64,000 nucleotides of DNA from Bradyrhizobium lupini (GTDB lineage: Bacteria > Pseudomonadota > Alphaproteobacteria > Rhizobiales > Xanthobacteraceae). How positions within the stretch are numbered: position 1 is the first letter of the stretch; the number at the start of each line of letters is the position of its first letter. The stretch lies in the NCBI RefSeq assembly GCF_040939785.1, contig NZ_CP162553.1, positions 1,426,001 to 1,490,000 on the forward strand, in the 5' to 3' direction. This document shows, one piece after another, positions 34,151-42,592 of this stretch. Both the position numbers and the translations under genes were made by a program. Under the pieces are notes generated by a model. The model was not told the DNA's origin, ran no database searches, and worked only from the letters and a program-made list of their open reading frames with translations.

Positions 34151-34615
34151 ATGCATCTCATCGTCCGGTCGGCCGCAATCGTCGCTGCTTCAGTCCTCAC
34201 GCTGTCCCTCGCCAGCGGCGCCGCGATGGCGGGTGGCGCGCAAGAAGAAGCCAATCGCAAAACTGTCCTTGCGTTCTACGAGAAGGGGCTCAACCAAAAG
34301 GACGCCGATGCAGCCCTCGCCTATGTCGGCGACCGCTACGTCCAGCACAATCCAAACGCGGCCGATGGTCCGGACGGATTCCGAAAGTTCATTGGCTTCC
34401 TGCGCGAGAAATTCCCGAACTCGCACAGCGAGATCAAGCGCAGCTTCGTGGATGGCGACTACGTCATCCTGCACGTTCACGCGGTTCGCGAGCCCGGCAG
34501 CAGGGGCAATGCGATCGTCGACATCTTCAAGCTGGAGAACGGCAAGGTTGTCGAACACTGGGACGTCGTGCAACCGATCCCGGAAAATCCGGCGAACAAC
34601 AACACGATGTTCTGA
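34151..34615 (+). CDS. Exported SnoaL/NTF2-like protein
   Basis: A 154-residue protein. Residues 1-28 are a signal peptide (SAAIVAASVLTLSLASGAAMAGG). The mature part is a SnoaL-like NTF2-fold domain, with LAFYEKGLNQKDADAALAYVGDRYVQHNPNAADGPDGFRKFIGFLREKFPN and a C-terminal NAIVDIFKLENGKVVEHWDVVQPIPENPANNNTMF. The VEHWDVVQ stretch is the usual family end. Function is unknown; relatives bind small hydrophobic molecules, some as cyclases or isomerases. It converges with the spermidine-synthase-like gene. Confidence 0.82.
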   Translation: MHLIVRSAAIVAASVLTLSLASGAAMAGGAQEEANRKTVLAFYEKGLNQKDADAALAYVGDRYVQHNPNAADGPDGFRKFIGFLREKFPNSHSEIKRSFVDGDYVILHVHAVREPGSRGNAIVDIFKLENGKVVEHWDVVQPIPENPANNNTMF

Positions 34616-34644
34616 CGGATCGAACCGGTTGCTGGGCAGGCGGC

Positions 34645-35319
34645 CTAGCTCTTCCTCGCCAGCCAGATCACGTGACGTGCGCCACCGCCTCTTCCGGTGG
34701 CGCGGATATTGACTTCGTTGACTTCGAATCCGGCGCTCCCGAGCCGCTTGGTGAAGGCCGGGTTGGGCCCCGAGGACCAGACCGCGAGCACGCCGCCCGT
34801 CCGCAGCGCCGTCTTCGCCGCCTTCAACCCACTCGCATTGTAGAGCGCATCATTGCCCTTCCGGGTCAGCCCTTCCGGCCCGTTATCGACGTCGAGGAGG
34901 ATGGCATCGAATGCCGACCGCTGCGCCCGGATGATTTCGCCAACGTCGGTTTCCCGGATGCTCACCCTGACGTCATCGAGACTGTCACCGAACACCTGCG
35001 CCATCGGACCCCGCGCCCAGGCGACCACCGCCGGCACGAGCTCGGAGACAACGATCTTCGCCTTGCTTCCGAGCACGGTCAGCGCCGCACGCAGCGTAAA
35101 ACCCATGCCCAGGCCCCCGATGAGGACGACAGGTTTTGCGACCGTCTCGATCTGCTTCGCCGCGAGCGTGGCGAGCGCGGCCTCCGAGCCCGACAGGCGG
35201 TTGTTCATCAGCTCGTTGGTGCCGAGCTTGATTGAGAACTCCTTGCCTCGCCGCATCAGGCGAAGCTCTTCATCGGAGCCGGGGATTTTGGCGGTATCGA
35301 TCTTTTCCCAGGGAATCAT
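34645..35319 (-). CDS. Spermidine synthase-like methyltransferase-fold protein
   Basis: A 224-residue protein with the polyamine synthase/SAM-binding fold. The nucleotide motif is VVLIGGLGMGFTLRAALTVLG near residue 64, with acidic VVSELVPAVVAWARG and DAILLDVDNGPEGLTRKGNDALYN further on. It lacks the N-terminal beta hairpin of true spermidine synthases and so belongs to the group of spermidine-synthase-like proteins of unknown acceptor. It starts 30 bases after the CYP102 gene, the last member of the lipid operon that begins at 42288, and might modify a product of that pathway or be a passenger. Confidence 0.8.
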   Translation of the reverse strand: MIPWEKIDTAKIPGSDEELRLMRRGKEFSIKLGTNELMNNRLSGSEAALATLAAKQIETVAKPVVLIGGLGMGFTLRAALTVLGSKAKIVVSELVPAVVAWARGPMAQVFGDSLDDVRVSIRETDVGEIIRAQRSAFDAILLDVDNGPEGLTRKGNDALYNASGLKAAKTALRTGGVLAVWSSGPNPAFTKRLGSAGFEVNEVNIRATGRGGGARHVIWLARKS

Positions 35320-35349
35320 GCGAGAGCTTTAGCACGTCCGGCTGCCGGG

Positions 35350-38300
35350 TTATCCACCCGCCCATACGTCCAGAACATACCGGTTCTTTGCACCCATCTC
35401 CTCGATCCAGCGGGCAGCCGTGGCGGCATCGCTGCCGCTCTTCTCGCGATGGATCGCGACCAGCGCCGCCTTCACGTCGGGCTCCATCTTGCTGCCGTCG
35501 CCACAGACATAGACGATCGCGCCCTGCTCGATCAGCGGCCAGATCTTGTCCTTCTGCGCAGCGAGGACGTGCTGCACATAGGTCTTTGGCCCCTCCGCGC
35601 GCGAGAACGCCGTGAACAGCTCGGTGATGCCGCTCGCCGCCAGCGCCTTCAGCTCGTCCGCGTAGAGAAAATCCTGATCGGGATGACGGCAGCCGAAAAA
35701 CAGCATGGCCGGACCGAGCGCGGCGCCCTTGACCTTGCGCGCGGCGCGCTCCTGGAGGAAGCCGCGGAACGGCGCCAGTCCCGTGCCCGGGCCGATCATG
35801 ACGATCGGCACGGATGGATCGTCCGGGAGCCGGAAGCCGGCCTTGGTCTCACGCACGATTGCATGGATAACGTCGCCCGCGCGTCGATTGGCGAGATAGT
35901 TCGAGCAGATACCCTTGTACGTGCCGCGGCCGGAGGCGGCCGGTCCTTCAACCACGCCGACCGTGACGCTGCAACGAACCGGGTCGACCGACGGCGAAGA
36001 CGAGATCGAGTAATAGCGCGGCGCCAGCAGGGAGAGCATTTCCAGATAGACGTGGAACGGCAATTCACAGGCCGGATATTCGAGCAGCAGATCGAACACC
36101 GATTTTCGCCTCGCCAGAATCTCGGTGCGATAACGCTCGAGTGTTTCAGCCTCCTCGCCAACGAAGGCCAGCAGTTTTGGTTTCGTGACCGGACAACGCG
36201 TATGCTCGGTAATGATCTGAATCTGCTTCCGTGTCGCCACTTGCTGGAGCTCGACGAACTCGCTGAGCAGGCGGCCCACTGACACGGCATCGCCGACCGG
36301 CAATTGCGCGCGGCGGCCTTCGGCGACCTGAAGCCTGATCTGGTCGGCCGGCAGGAAGCCGAAGCGACGGGCAACCGAATCCACCAGCGTCGGATCGTTG
36401 CGCGGGACCACACTCAGATGATCGCCGACGCGGTACGTGATGTTGGACGGCAGCTGCACCTCGATGTGGCGCGTCGAGCGCTCCGACGGATTGGAACCGG
36501 CCTTGTTCTGAAGCTCGTCATTGACCAGCACCTTCATGGCCACCGCGCCGCCCTGGGCGACGATGGTGTTGACGGCGGTCACCGCGACCGGCTCGATCGC
36601 GTAGAGCGGATCATCCTCCGCGGTACGGGTGAAATTCCAGTCGATGCCGAATTCCTTGGTCGCGACCTGGGCGGCCGCCGGGAACCATTTCTGAAACTGG
36701 CCGTCGAGATCGCTGCGCGCATCGCCTTCGCCACGCGGATAGACCGCGCGCGCACCATGCGCCGATAATTGTTCATCGATGAAGCGCGGTACCGATTGAT
36801 AGGTCGCGGCCCAGTCGCTGTTGCCGCAGCCGAACACGGCGTAGCGCACATCGGCAAACGCATCCTTCGGCAGCTCGTCGCCGAGCCATTTGACAAATTG
36901 TGTCGCATTGTCCGGCGGCGCGCCGTTATAGGAGGCGCAGATGATCAGGACGCCGCCCTCCCGCGGCAGCTTGCCGACGTAATCGTCGAGCGGCCCCAAA
37001 TGCACGGCAAAGCCGTTGATCTCGGCAAGGTCGGCCATCCGCGTCGCCAGCTCTTCGGCGGTGCCGAGATTGGAGCCGTAAAGTACGAGCATCGGCGTGT
37101 TGTGGCCGGGGCGCGCGGTGGGCTGGCGCGGTGCCTTCGGCGCCGACGACACCGCTACAGGTCCACCATAGGCGCCGCGCTCGCGATCGGCGCGCGGACG
37201 GACCTTGATCTTGAAGCCTTCCGGCTTCATCGTGAGCGTTTCCTTCAGATGCATCTGGTAGCGCTGGTGGTCGACCAGCTTGAAGCGCTGGAGGATCATG
37301 CCGAGCGCGAGCGCGGCCTCGTGCATGGCGAAGCCGCGGCCGATGCAGGCGCGCTGGCCGTTGCCGAACGGCTTCCAGGCATTGATCGGCCGTTTGGCTT
37401 CCGCCTCCCGGCTGAAATTCTCCGGATCGAACGCATCCGGGTTGGGACCCCAGACAGAGGGATCGCGATGCAGCGCGGTCACCAGGATGGTGGTGAACGT
37501 GCCCTTCCTGAGCTTGTACTTGCCGCCGCCGATAGCCTCGTCGTTCAGTGGGGAGATGCCATAGGCCGGCGCCGGCGGCCATAGCCGCAGCGCCTCCTTG
37601 AGGATCTGCGTGATGTAAGTGAGCTGCGTGACCTGTTGATAGGTCGGACGCACGTCGACATTGGGACCGAGGACGCGGTCGACCTCGTCATAGGCTTTTT
37701 TGAGAATGTCGGGGTGCTTGAGCAACGCATAGAGCGCGCAGGACAACAGGCCGCTGGTGGTCTCGTGGCCTGCGATCAGGAACGTGTTGATCTGGTAGCG
37801 GATGTTGACGTCGTCGAGCTGCTCGCCGGTCGAGCGATCGACGCCCGTCATCATCGCCGCAAGCATATCCTTCTTGTCGTCGGTCGCCTCGCCTCCCTTG
37901 CGGCGCTCCGCAATGATCTCGTCGACCATCCTGTTCATGAAGTCGACATCTTCAGCCATGGTCTTGCGGCGCTTCTGCATCCAGAGCTGCTCGAACGGCA
38001 GGCCGCGCGTCATCATGATGGTTTCGAGCGAGCGCACCAGCGACTCGACGAAGGGGTGGTAATCGCGCCGGTAGAACGAATTGAAGCGGTAGTCGAAGCC
38101 GCACAGGCCGATCGTATCCAGCGTCAGCGCCGTCATGTCGTGGACGACGTCGATCTCGTCGTCGGCGTTGAGCCGTTCCCATTTGCCCACGAGCTGCTCC
38201 GCGATGTCGACCATGCTCGGGTGATAGGACTGCATGGCGCGGTTGCCGAAAGGCTGGAGCAGGATGTTGTGCGCCTTGCTCCAGTTCGGCTCCCTGGTAT

Positions 38301-38583
38301 CGGCCGTGAACAAGCCGTCGCCGCCGACCGCGCGCACCCGCCGCAGGGCACCGCGCACCGTCTTGTCGAAACGCTTCTCGTCGGAGAGCTCGTCGACGAG
38401 ATCGTGGCCGGAGACGACCACGATCGGCGAGCCCATCATGTCGAGCCAGAAGATCGGCCCCAGCTCCTTGGCAAGCCGGGTCAGATGCTGCACCGGTGCG
38501 GCCGAATCCAGCGACAGCATGTTGCCGACCACCGGCTTGGTCGGCGGCTGCGGGATCGGGTCCAGACGGTTCTTCGATGACAT
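35350..38583 (-). CDS. Self-sufficient cytochrome P450 / NADPH-P450 reductase (CYP102 type)
   Basis: A 1077-residue fusion like P450 BM3. Residues 1-470 form the P450 domain. F92 aligns with the BM3 Phe87 over the heme, the I-helix is AGHETT at 271-276, ExxR is E330-R333, and heme Cys413 lies in FGNGQRACIGRGF. A linker leads to an FMN domain (LVLYGSNLGTAEELATRMAD). FAD and NADPH domains follow (RYYSISSSP, GVVEGPAASGRGTYKGICSNYL, MIGPGTGLAPFRGFLQERA, YVCGDGSKMEPDV). Members hydroxylate medium- and long-chain fatty acids near the omega end. The ATG at 38583 is preferred to an upstream in-frame TTG. It follows an epoxide hydrolase and a wax ester synthase in one operon. Confidence 0.95.
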   Translation of the reverse strand: MSSKNRLDPIPQPPTKPVVGNMLSLDSAAPVQHLTRLAKELGPIFWLDMMGSPIVVVSGHDLVDELSDEKRFDKTVRGALRRVRAVGGDGLFTADTREPNWSKAHNILLQPFGNRAMQSYHPSMVDIAEQLVGKWERLNADDEIDVVHDMTALTLDTIGLCGFDYRFNSFYRRDYHPFVESLVRSLETIMMTRGLPFEQLWMQKRRKTMAEDVDFMNRMVDEIIAERRKGGEATDDKKDMLAAMMTGVDRSTGEQLDDVNIRYQINTFLIAGHETTSGLLSCALYALLKHPDILKKAYDEVDRVLGPNVDVRPTYQQVTQLTYITQILKEALRLWPPAPAYGISPLNDEAIGGGKYKLRKGTFTTILVTALHRDPSVWGPNPDAFDPENFSREAEAKRPINAWKPFGNGQRACIGRGFAMHEAALALGMILQRFKLVDHQRYQMHLKETLTMKPEGFKIKVRPRADRERGAYGGPVAVSSAPKAPRQPTARPGHNTPMLVLYGSNLGTAEELATRMADLAEINGFAVHLGPLDDYVGKLPREGGVLIICASYNGAPPDNATQFVKWLGDELPKDAFADVRYAVFGCGNSDWAATYQSVPRFIDEQLSAHGARAVYPRGEGDARSDLDGQFQKWFPAAAQVATKEFGIDWNFTRTAEDDPLYAIEPVAVTAVNTIVAQGGAVAMKVLVNDELQNKAGSNPSERSTRHIEVQLPSNITYRVGDHLSVVPRNDPTLVDSVARRFGFLPADQIRLQVAEGRRAQLPVGDAVSVGRLLSEFVELQQVATRKQIQIITEHTRCPVTKPKLLAFVGEEAETLERYRTEILARRKSVFDLLLEYPACELPFHVYLEMLSLLAPRYYSISSSPSVDPVRCSVTVGVVEGPAASGRGTYKGICSNYLANRRAGDVIHAIVRETKAGFRLPDDPSVPIVMIGPGTGLAPFRGFLQERAARKVKGAALGPAMLFFGCRHPDQDFLYADELKALAASGITELFTAFSRAEGPKTYVQHVLAAQKDKIWPLIEQGAIVYVCGDGSKMEPDVKAALVAIHREKSGSDAATAARWIEEMGAKNRYVLDVWAGG

Positions 38584-38628
38584 TAAAAGTGCTTCCCCTG
38601 CCTCGGTATTCAACGCCGTCGTTGCGAG

Positions 38629-39624
38629 CTAACCAAACCGCCTTCTACGCCATTCGATCAGCTTGGCGCTGACTTCCTCCGGCTTCTCCTGCTGCGTCCA
38701 ATGGCCGCTGTCGCGGACCAGATATTTTTCCAGATCGGGGATCAGCTTGTCCATGCCATCGGCGGAAGACGGCGGCAACACCGCGTCGTTCTCGGCCATG
38801 ATCATCAGCGACGGCACGCGCACCGTATGATCGAGCCCTTCGGCGCGCATCCAGTTGCGGGACATATTGCGGTACCAGTTGATGCCGCCGGTGAAGCCCG
38901 TCCTGGTGAAATTGTCCACGAACACCTTTTTCTCTTCGGGCGACAGGATCGGCGTGCGAGGATCGTGCTTCGCATCGTAGCCCGCGATCATCTGCGGAAA
39001 TGCCAGGTTCAGTCGCGGGGAGGCACCGACACCCGCGACGACTTCCTCCGCCGGAGCATCTGCCGGGCGCGCTACGGGCTGGCGCATGAAGGCATCGAAG
39101 GTCTGCTCGACGCGACTGCCAAAGATCTTGTCGGGCTCACGCGCGGGATCCTGGAACTGCACGATATACATCTTTTCGCCGAAGCGCGCGCGCAGGAGTT
39201 CGATCGGATCGGCCCAGGCGCGGTTGGTATGAGGCGTATTGATGCCGACCACGCCGGCGACCCGGTCGATGTGCCGGAGTGGCATCTGCCAGACGATAAA
39301 ACCGCCCCAGTCATGGCCGACGAAGATCGCCTTGTCGATCTGAAGATGGTCGAGCAGGCCGATCAGATCGCCGGTCAGGTGCTCGATGTCGTAGTCCTCG
39401 ACCGGCTCTGGCCGGTCGGTCGCGCCGTAGCCGCGCTGGTCCGGCGCGATCACGCGGATGCCGGCCTCGCTCAGCGCCTTGATCTGGTGGCGCCAGGAAA
39501 ATGCGAGTTCGGGCCAGCCATGGCACAGCACCATCGGCGGCTTGTCTGTGACCGGGCCCGCCTCGTAATAGCCCATGCGGATTCCGTTCGTCTGTACGAA
39601 CTTGAGCGGTGGCATTTCAATCAT
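38629..39624 (-). CDS. Epoxide hydrolase-like alpha/beta hydrolase
   Basis: A 331-residue alpha/beta hydrolase of the epoxide hydrolase group. The HGWP motif of the oxyanion hole is near residue 35 (VLCHGWPELAFSW), the nucleophile is Asp105 in VGHDWGGFIVW, and the His lies in RDSGHWTQQEKPEEV near residue 310. Such enzymes open epoxides to diols, and P450-made fatty acid epoxides would be a suitable substrate. The gene sits between the CYP102 fusion (45-base gap) and the wax ester synthase (10-base gap), which fits a shared pathway, though the actual substrate is inferred. Confidence 0.88.
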   Translation of the reverse strand: MIEMPPLKFVQTNGIRMGYYEAGPVTDKPPMVLCHGWPELAFSWRHQIKALSEAGIRVIAPDQRGYGATDRPEPVEDYDIEHLTGDLIGLLDHLQIDKAIFVGHDWGGFIVWQMPLRHIDRVAGVVGINTPHTNRAWADPIELLRARFGEKMYIVQFQDPAREPDKIFGSRVEQTFDAFMRQPVARPADAPAEEVVAGVGASPRLNLAFPQMIAGYDAKHDPRTPILSPEEKKVFVDNFTRTGFTGGINWYRNMSRNWMRAEGLDHTVRVPSLMIMAENDAVLPPSSADGMDKLIPDLEKYLVRDSGHWTQQEKPEEVSAKLIEWRRRRFG

Positions 39625-39634
39625 CGGAACATTC

Positions 39635-41185
39635 CTACTCAGCGGCGCCCTTTATGTCCGCCGCGGGCGAAGCATAGGCAGCCTCGAGCGCGGCGAATTC
39701 TTCCGGCAGCATGTCGCACATCACCTGCACGTGCGGAATGATGTTGGCGCCGACGATGAAGCCGAAATCGAGCTGGTCGCGATAGCTCTGCACGGTGATG
39801 TTGAGCGCCTGTCCGTGCGTCGAGATCGATACCGGGAAGATGTGCAACAGCTCCGCGCCCGCGGCGTAGAGCGTCTGCCGCGGCCCCGGCACGTTGGACA
39901 CCGTAATGTTCGCAGCCGGCGGCAACACATTCGACAAGTCGGAGCGGCTGTAGAGCAGCGCCATGATCTGCACGACAATCGGCGCGCCCAGCATCGAGAT
40001 ATTGGAGATCTGCGGCATCAGAGCCCGCAGTGGATGCGACATCTCCTTGGACTTGGTCGATTGCGCGATAATGGCTTCCAGGCGTGCCTTGGGATCGTCG
40101 ATGTTGGTTGCGATAGAGCAGATCATGCCGAACACCTGGTTGTTGGCGTCGGTGTTGCCCTCCTCGCGCAGCGAGATCGGTACGGCAGCGGTCAAGGACT
40201 TCGCCGGCAGCGTTCCATGTTGCTGCAGGTAGCGCCGGACCACCCCGGAAGCGAGCGCCAGCACGACGTCGTTGAGTTTGCCGCCGGCCTGCTTGGCCAG
40301 CGCCTTGGATCGCGACAGCGAAATCGAGACACCGGCGAAGCTGCGCTCGGACGAGATCGATTTGTTGAGCATGGTCGGCGGCGAGACCATGCTGGCGAGG
40401 CTCTCGCGCGATTTTGGATCGGATATCTTGCCGAGCACGTCCGAGACGCTCTTGACCATGGTTGGGATGTTGCCGGCAAAGCGCACCGCACTCTCGATCT
40501 GGTACATCGCATTGTCGAACAGGATCGAACCGATATCGCTCTTGCCGGTGCGTGGCAGCTGCAGATTCTTCGCGGCCGCCGATGGATCGAGCGGCTGGGT
40601 GAAAAGCTGCTGGTAGGAATCGACCAGGTTCGCTGCGATGTCGCGCGGCTCCTGCCCGGGCTTCGCTCCCGCGGTCGGCGGATCGACCTTCCGCGGGATC
40701 GGCGAGATGTCGTAGATCATGTTGGTCAGCGCCGCACCGGCGCCGCCGTCGATGGCGGCATGATGCATCTTGGAATAGAGCCCGACCTCGTTGTCCTTCA
40801 TGCCCTCGAACACGTAGAACTCCCAGAGCGGGCGGGCACGGTTCAAGAGCTTGGCGTGCATCCAGCCCACGATGCGTTCGAGCGTAGCGCGGTCGCGCGG
40901 CTGCGGCAGGCTGGCGCGGAAGATGTGACGGTCAATGTCGAACTGATCGTCCTCGATCCAGGAGGGATGATCGATATCGAGCGGCGCCTTCTCCAGCCGC
41001 GCTTTGAGGATCGGCGCGATGTGCAGGCGCGAGACGATCATCGCCTTGAAATCTTCGAAGAAGTCGCCCTTGTAGTCGTCCGGCAGACGAAAGATCGCCA
41101 TGCTCCCGACATGCATCGGCATTTCCGGCGTTTCCAGATAGAGAAACGACGCGTCCAGCGACGACAGCTTCTTACCGTCAGCCAT
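39635..41185 (-). CDS. Wax ester synthase / diacylglycerol O-acyltransferase (WS/DGAT)
   Basis: A 516-residue acyltransferase. The catalytic HHxxxDG motif is HHAAIDG at residues 141-147. LSSLDASFLYLETPEMPMHVGSMAIF at the N terminus and NVPGPRQTLYAAGAELLHIFPVSISTHGQALNITVQSYRDQLDFG near the C terminus are the conserved WS/DGAT blocks. It joins acyl-CoA to fatty alcohol or diacylglycerol, making neutral lipid. The ATG at 41185 follows GGGAGGG; the upstream open frame is not used. In an alphaproteobacterium that stores PHA the presence of this enzyme next to a fatty acid hydroxylase is notable. Confidence 0.92.
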   Translation of the reverse strand: MADGKKLSSLDASFLYLETPEMPMHVGSMAIFRLPDDYKGDFFEDFKAMIVSRLHIAPILKARLEKAPLDIDHPSWIEDDQFDIDRHIFRASLPQPRDRATLERIVGWMHAKLLNRARPLWEFYVFEGMKDNEVGLYSKMHHAAIDGGAGAALTNMIYDISPIPRKVDPPTAGAKPGQEPRDIAANLVDSYQQLFTQPLDPSAAAKNLQLPRTGKSDIGSILFDNAMYQIESAVRFAGNIPTMVKSVSDVLGKISDPKSRESLASMVSPPTMLNKSISSERSFAGVSISLSRSKALAKQAGGKLNDVVLALASGVVRRYLQQHGTLPAKSLTAAVPISLREEGNTDANNQVFGMICSIATNIDDPKARLEAIIAQSTKSKEMSHPLRALMPQISNISMLGAPIVVQIMALLYSRSDLSNVLPPAANITVSNVPGPRQTLYAAGAELLHIFPVSISTHGQALNITVQSYRDQLDFGFIVGANIIPHVQVMCDMLPEEFAALEAAYASPAADIKGAAE

Positions 41186-41231
41186 AGTTCCCTCCCGAGT
41201 ATTTGACGGGCGCCTTAGGCGGCGCTTCTCG

Positions 41232-42032
41232 TCAGGCCGATACTGCCTGTTCCGGCGGGGCATATGCAATGGCAAACGGCCCTGCCCTGTCAAATGGCCA
41301 GAACTCTCCCTCCGGTTGCGCAAGGCGGTCCGCCACGGCCCACAGCGCCGCGGGATTCACCCCAAGCCCGATATGGCTCGCCAGGTGCACCTCGATGTTC
41401 TCGGCACGGTCGGAGGGACGCAGCAGGCAGGTCCGCCAGTTCACAATCCCGTCGGCGCGCGAATAGATCGACGTCGCCGGCACCGGAAGATCGCCGGCGA
41501 TCGCCACGCGCAGCTCGGCGAAATCCTCGACACGCTCGCCGGACATCATCTCGTAGAGCCGCGTCGCATTGGTCGCCCGTATGTCATTGGCAAAAGGGCT
41601 GCCGAGCGTGATGGCATTGCGGACCATGTCGGGCGCCTGGAGCGCGAGATCGCGCGCATAGACGCCGCCGAGACTCCATCCGACCAGGCTGACCTTGCGG
41701 CCGCTCGCAGCATGGATTTCGGCTAGACGGGCGCGCAACGAATCCCGCATCCGTCCGAACCCGCCGAAATTTCGGCCCATCCGCCAGGCATGTGCCTCAT
41801 AGCCAAGCTCGCTGAGATAGCGCCGCATCGGCGCCATCGAGAGATCGCTGGCGAGGAAGCCAGGCAGCGCCAGCACCGGATGGCCGTCGCCTTTTGGCGC
41901 CCGCATCAGGACCGGCGACAGCAGCAGGCTGGCGTTGAGTTCGAGCAACCCACGGGCTTCGGCGAGCAGCAAAGCAAGGCCCGGCGGACGAAGCCGGCCT
42001 GAGGTCTGCGGCCCGTCCGGACCGGGCGGCAT
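41232..42032 (-). CDS. Alpha/beta hydrolase, lipase-like (paralogue of 27784-28554)
   Basis: A 266-residue alpha/beta hydrolase with VSLVGWSLGGVYARDLALQ as the nucleophile segment, ITLGSPFANDIRATNATRLYEMM following, and a His in LASHIGLGVNPAALWAV. It closely resembles the hydrolase at 27784-28554 in motif and length, so they are likely paralogues, each next to storage-lipid genes. The ATG overlaps the stop of the DUF6489-like gene by one base (TAATG), showing translational coupling in the operon with the wax ester synthase. Confidence 0.83.
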   Translation of the reverse strand: MPPGPDGPQTSGRLRPPGLALLLAEARGLLELNASLLLSPVLMRAPKGDGHPVLALPGFLASDLSMAPMRRYLSELGYEAHAWRMGRNFGGFGRMRDSLRARLAEIHAASGRKVSLVGWSLGGVYARDLALQAPDMVRNAITLGSPFANDIRATNATRLYEMMSGERVEDFAELRVAIAGDLPVPATSIYSRADGIVNWRTCLLRPSDRAENIEVHLASHIGLGVNPAALWAVADRLAQPEGEFWPFDRAGPFAIAYAPPEQAVSA

Positions 42033-42288
42033 TATTTCTTCTTATCGCCGCTGCGCGTGCCGCCGAGGCCGGCCATGGTGACGAACATGTCCTGAAATCG
42101 CTCGGCAAGCTTTGGATCGAAGGTGAACCAGCTCTGGATCAGCGATTCCGGCGAGACCTTGTCGATGTTGCTCAGAACCTGCTGCTGCAGCTTGTCCATG
42201 ACCGCCGTCTGCATTGGTGCCAGGTCGGGCAATCCGATGAACTGACGGGCTTCGAGGGGGTACAGTCGATTTCGATGTTAACTTTCAT
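42032..42288 (-). pseudogene. DUF6489-like small protein, frameshifted
   Basis: Starting at ATG 42288, after a GGAGG site, the sequence reads MKVNIEIDCTP and then goes out of frame. A shift by one base at the GGGGG run 42256-42260 gives LEARQFIGLPDLAPMQTAVMDKL and continues to the stop at 42032, for a product of about 85 residues ending in LAERFQDMFVTMAGLGGTRSGDKKK. This is a conserved small rhizobial family of unknown function, which I recall as DUF6489. The run would need one more base, so a sequencing error is likely. It heads the lipid operon. Confidence 0.75.
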
Positions 42289-42475
42289 GTCCCCTCCAGA
42301 TGAGATTCGAGCGGCCTACTGCAGTATCGCCGCGAGGCGGTGTACAACGCAAGCGACCTGAAGCCGGTGGCGGCGCTCCGGCTTCCCCGATCGGCGGATA
42401 TGGTCAATCAAAATCGGCCGCGGCCGCGCCCGTCCTCCCGTCATGCCGGTCAGCATTGCTGCACAGCGGTGCAAC

Positions 42476-42492
42476 TTGGCGCGTTCCTTGCT
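42476..42492 (+). promoter_or_regulatory. Candidate sigma-54 promoter upstream of dppA1
   Basis: TTGGCGCG-TTCC-TTGCT matches the sigma-54 consensus TTGGCACG-N4-TTGCT at 16 of 17 counted positions. The invariant GG and GC doublets are 10 bases apart. It lies about 100 bases before the dppA1 ATG, in the only gap longer than 300 bases in the window (42289-42592); the rest of that gap holds nothing else I can recognise. No enhancer-binding protein gene is adjacent. Confidence 0.45.
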
Positions 42493-42592
42493 GGAATGGC
42501 GCTTGCACGGGTCGAGAACTCTGGGCAACATGGTTCGATCAGCCCCGCCGAACAATCAAAAATGACGGTGCGGGCGAGTGGAGAGGTCAAGA

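Noticed and set aside
39575..41206. 543-codon plus-strand frame over the wax ester synthase
   Set aside because: Composition is His/Arg/Asp-rich shadow; the minus strand holds the HHxxxDG acyltransferase.
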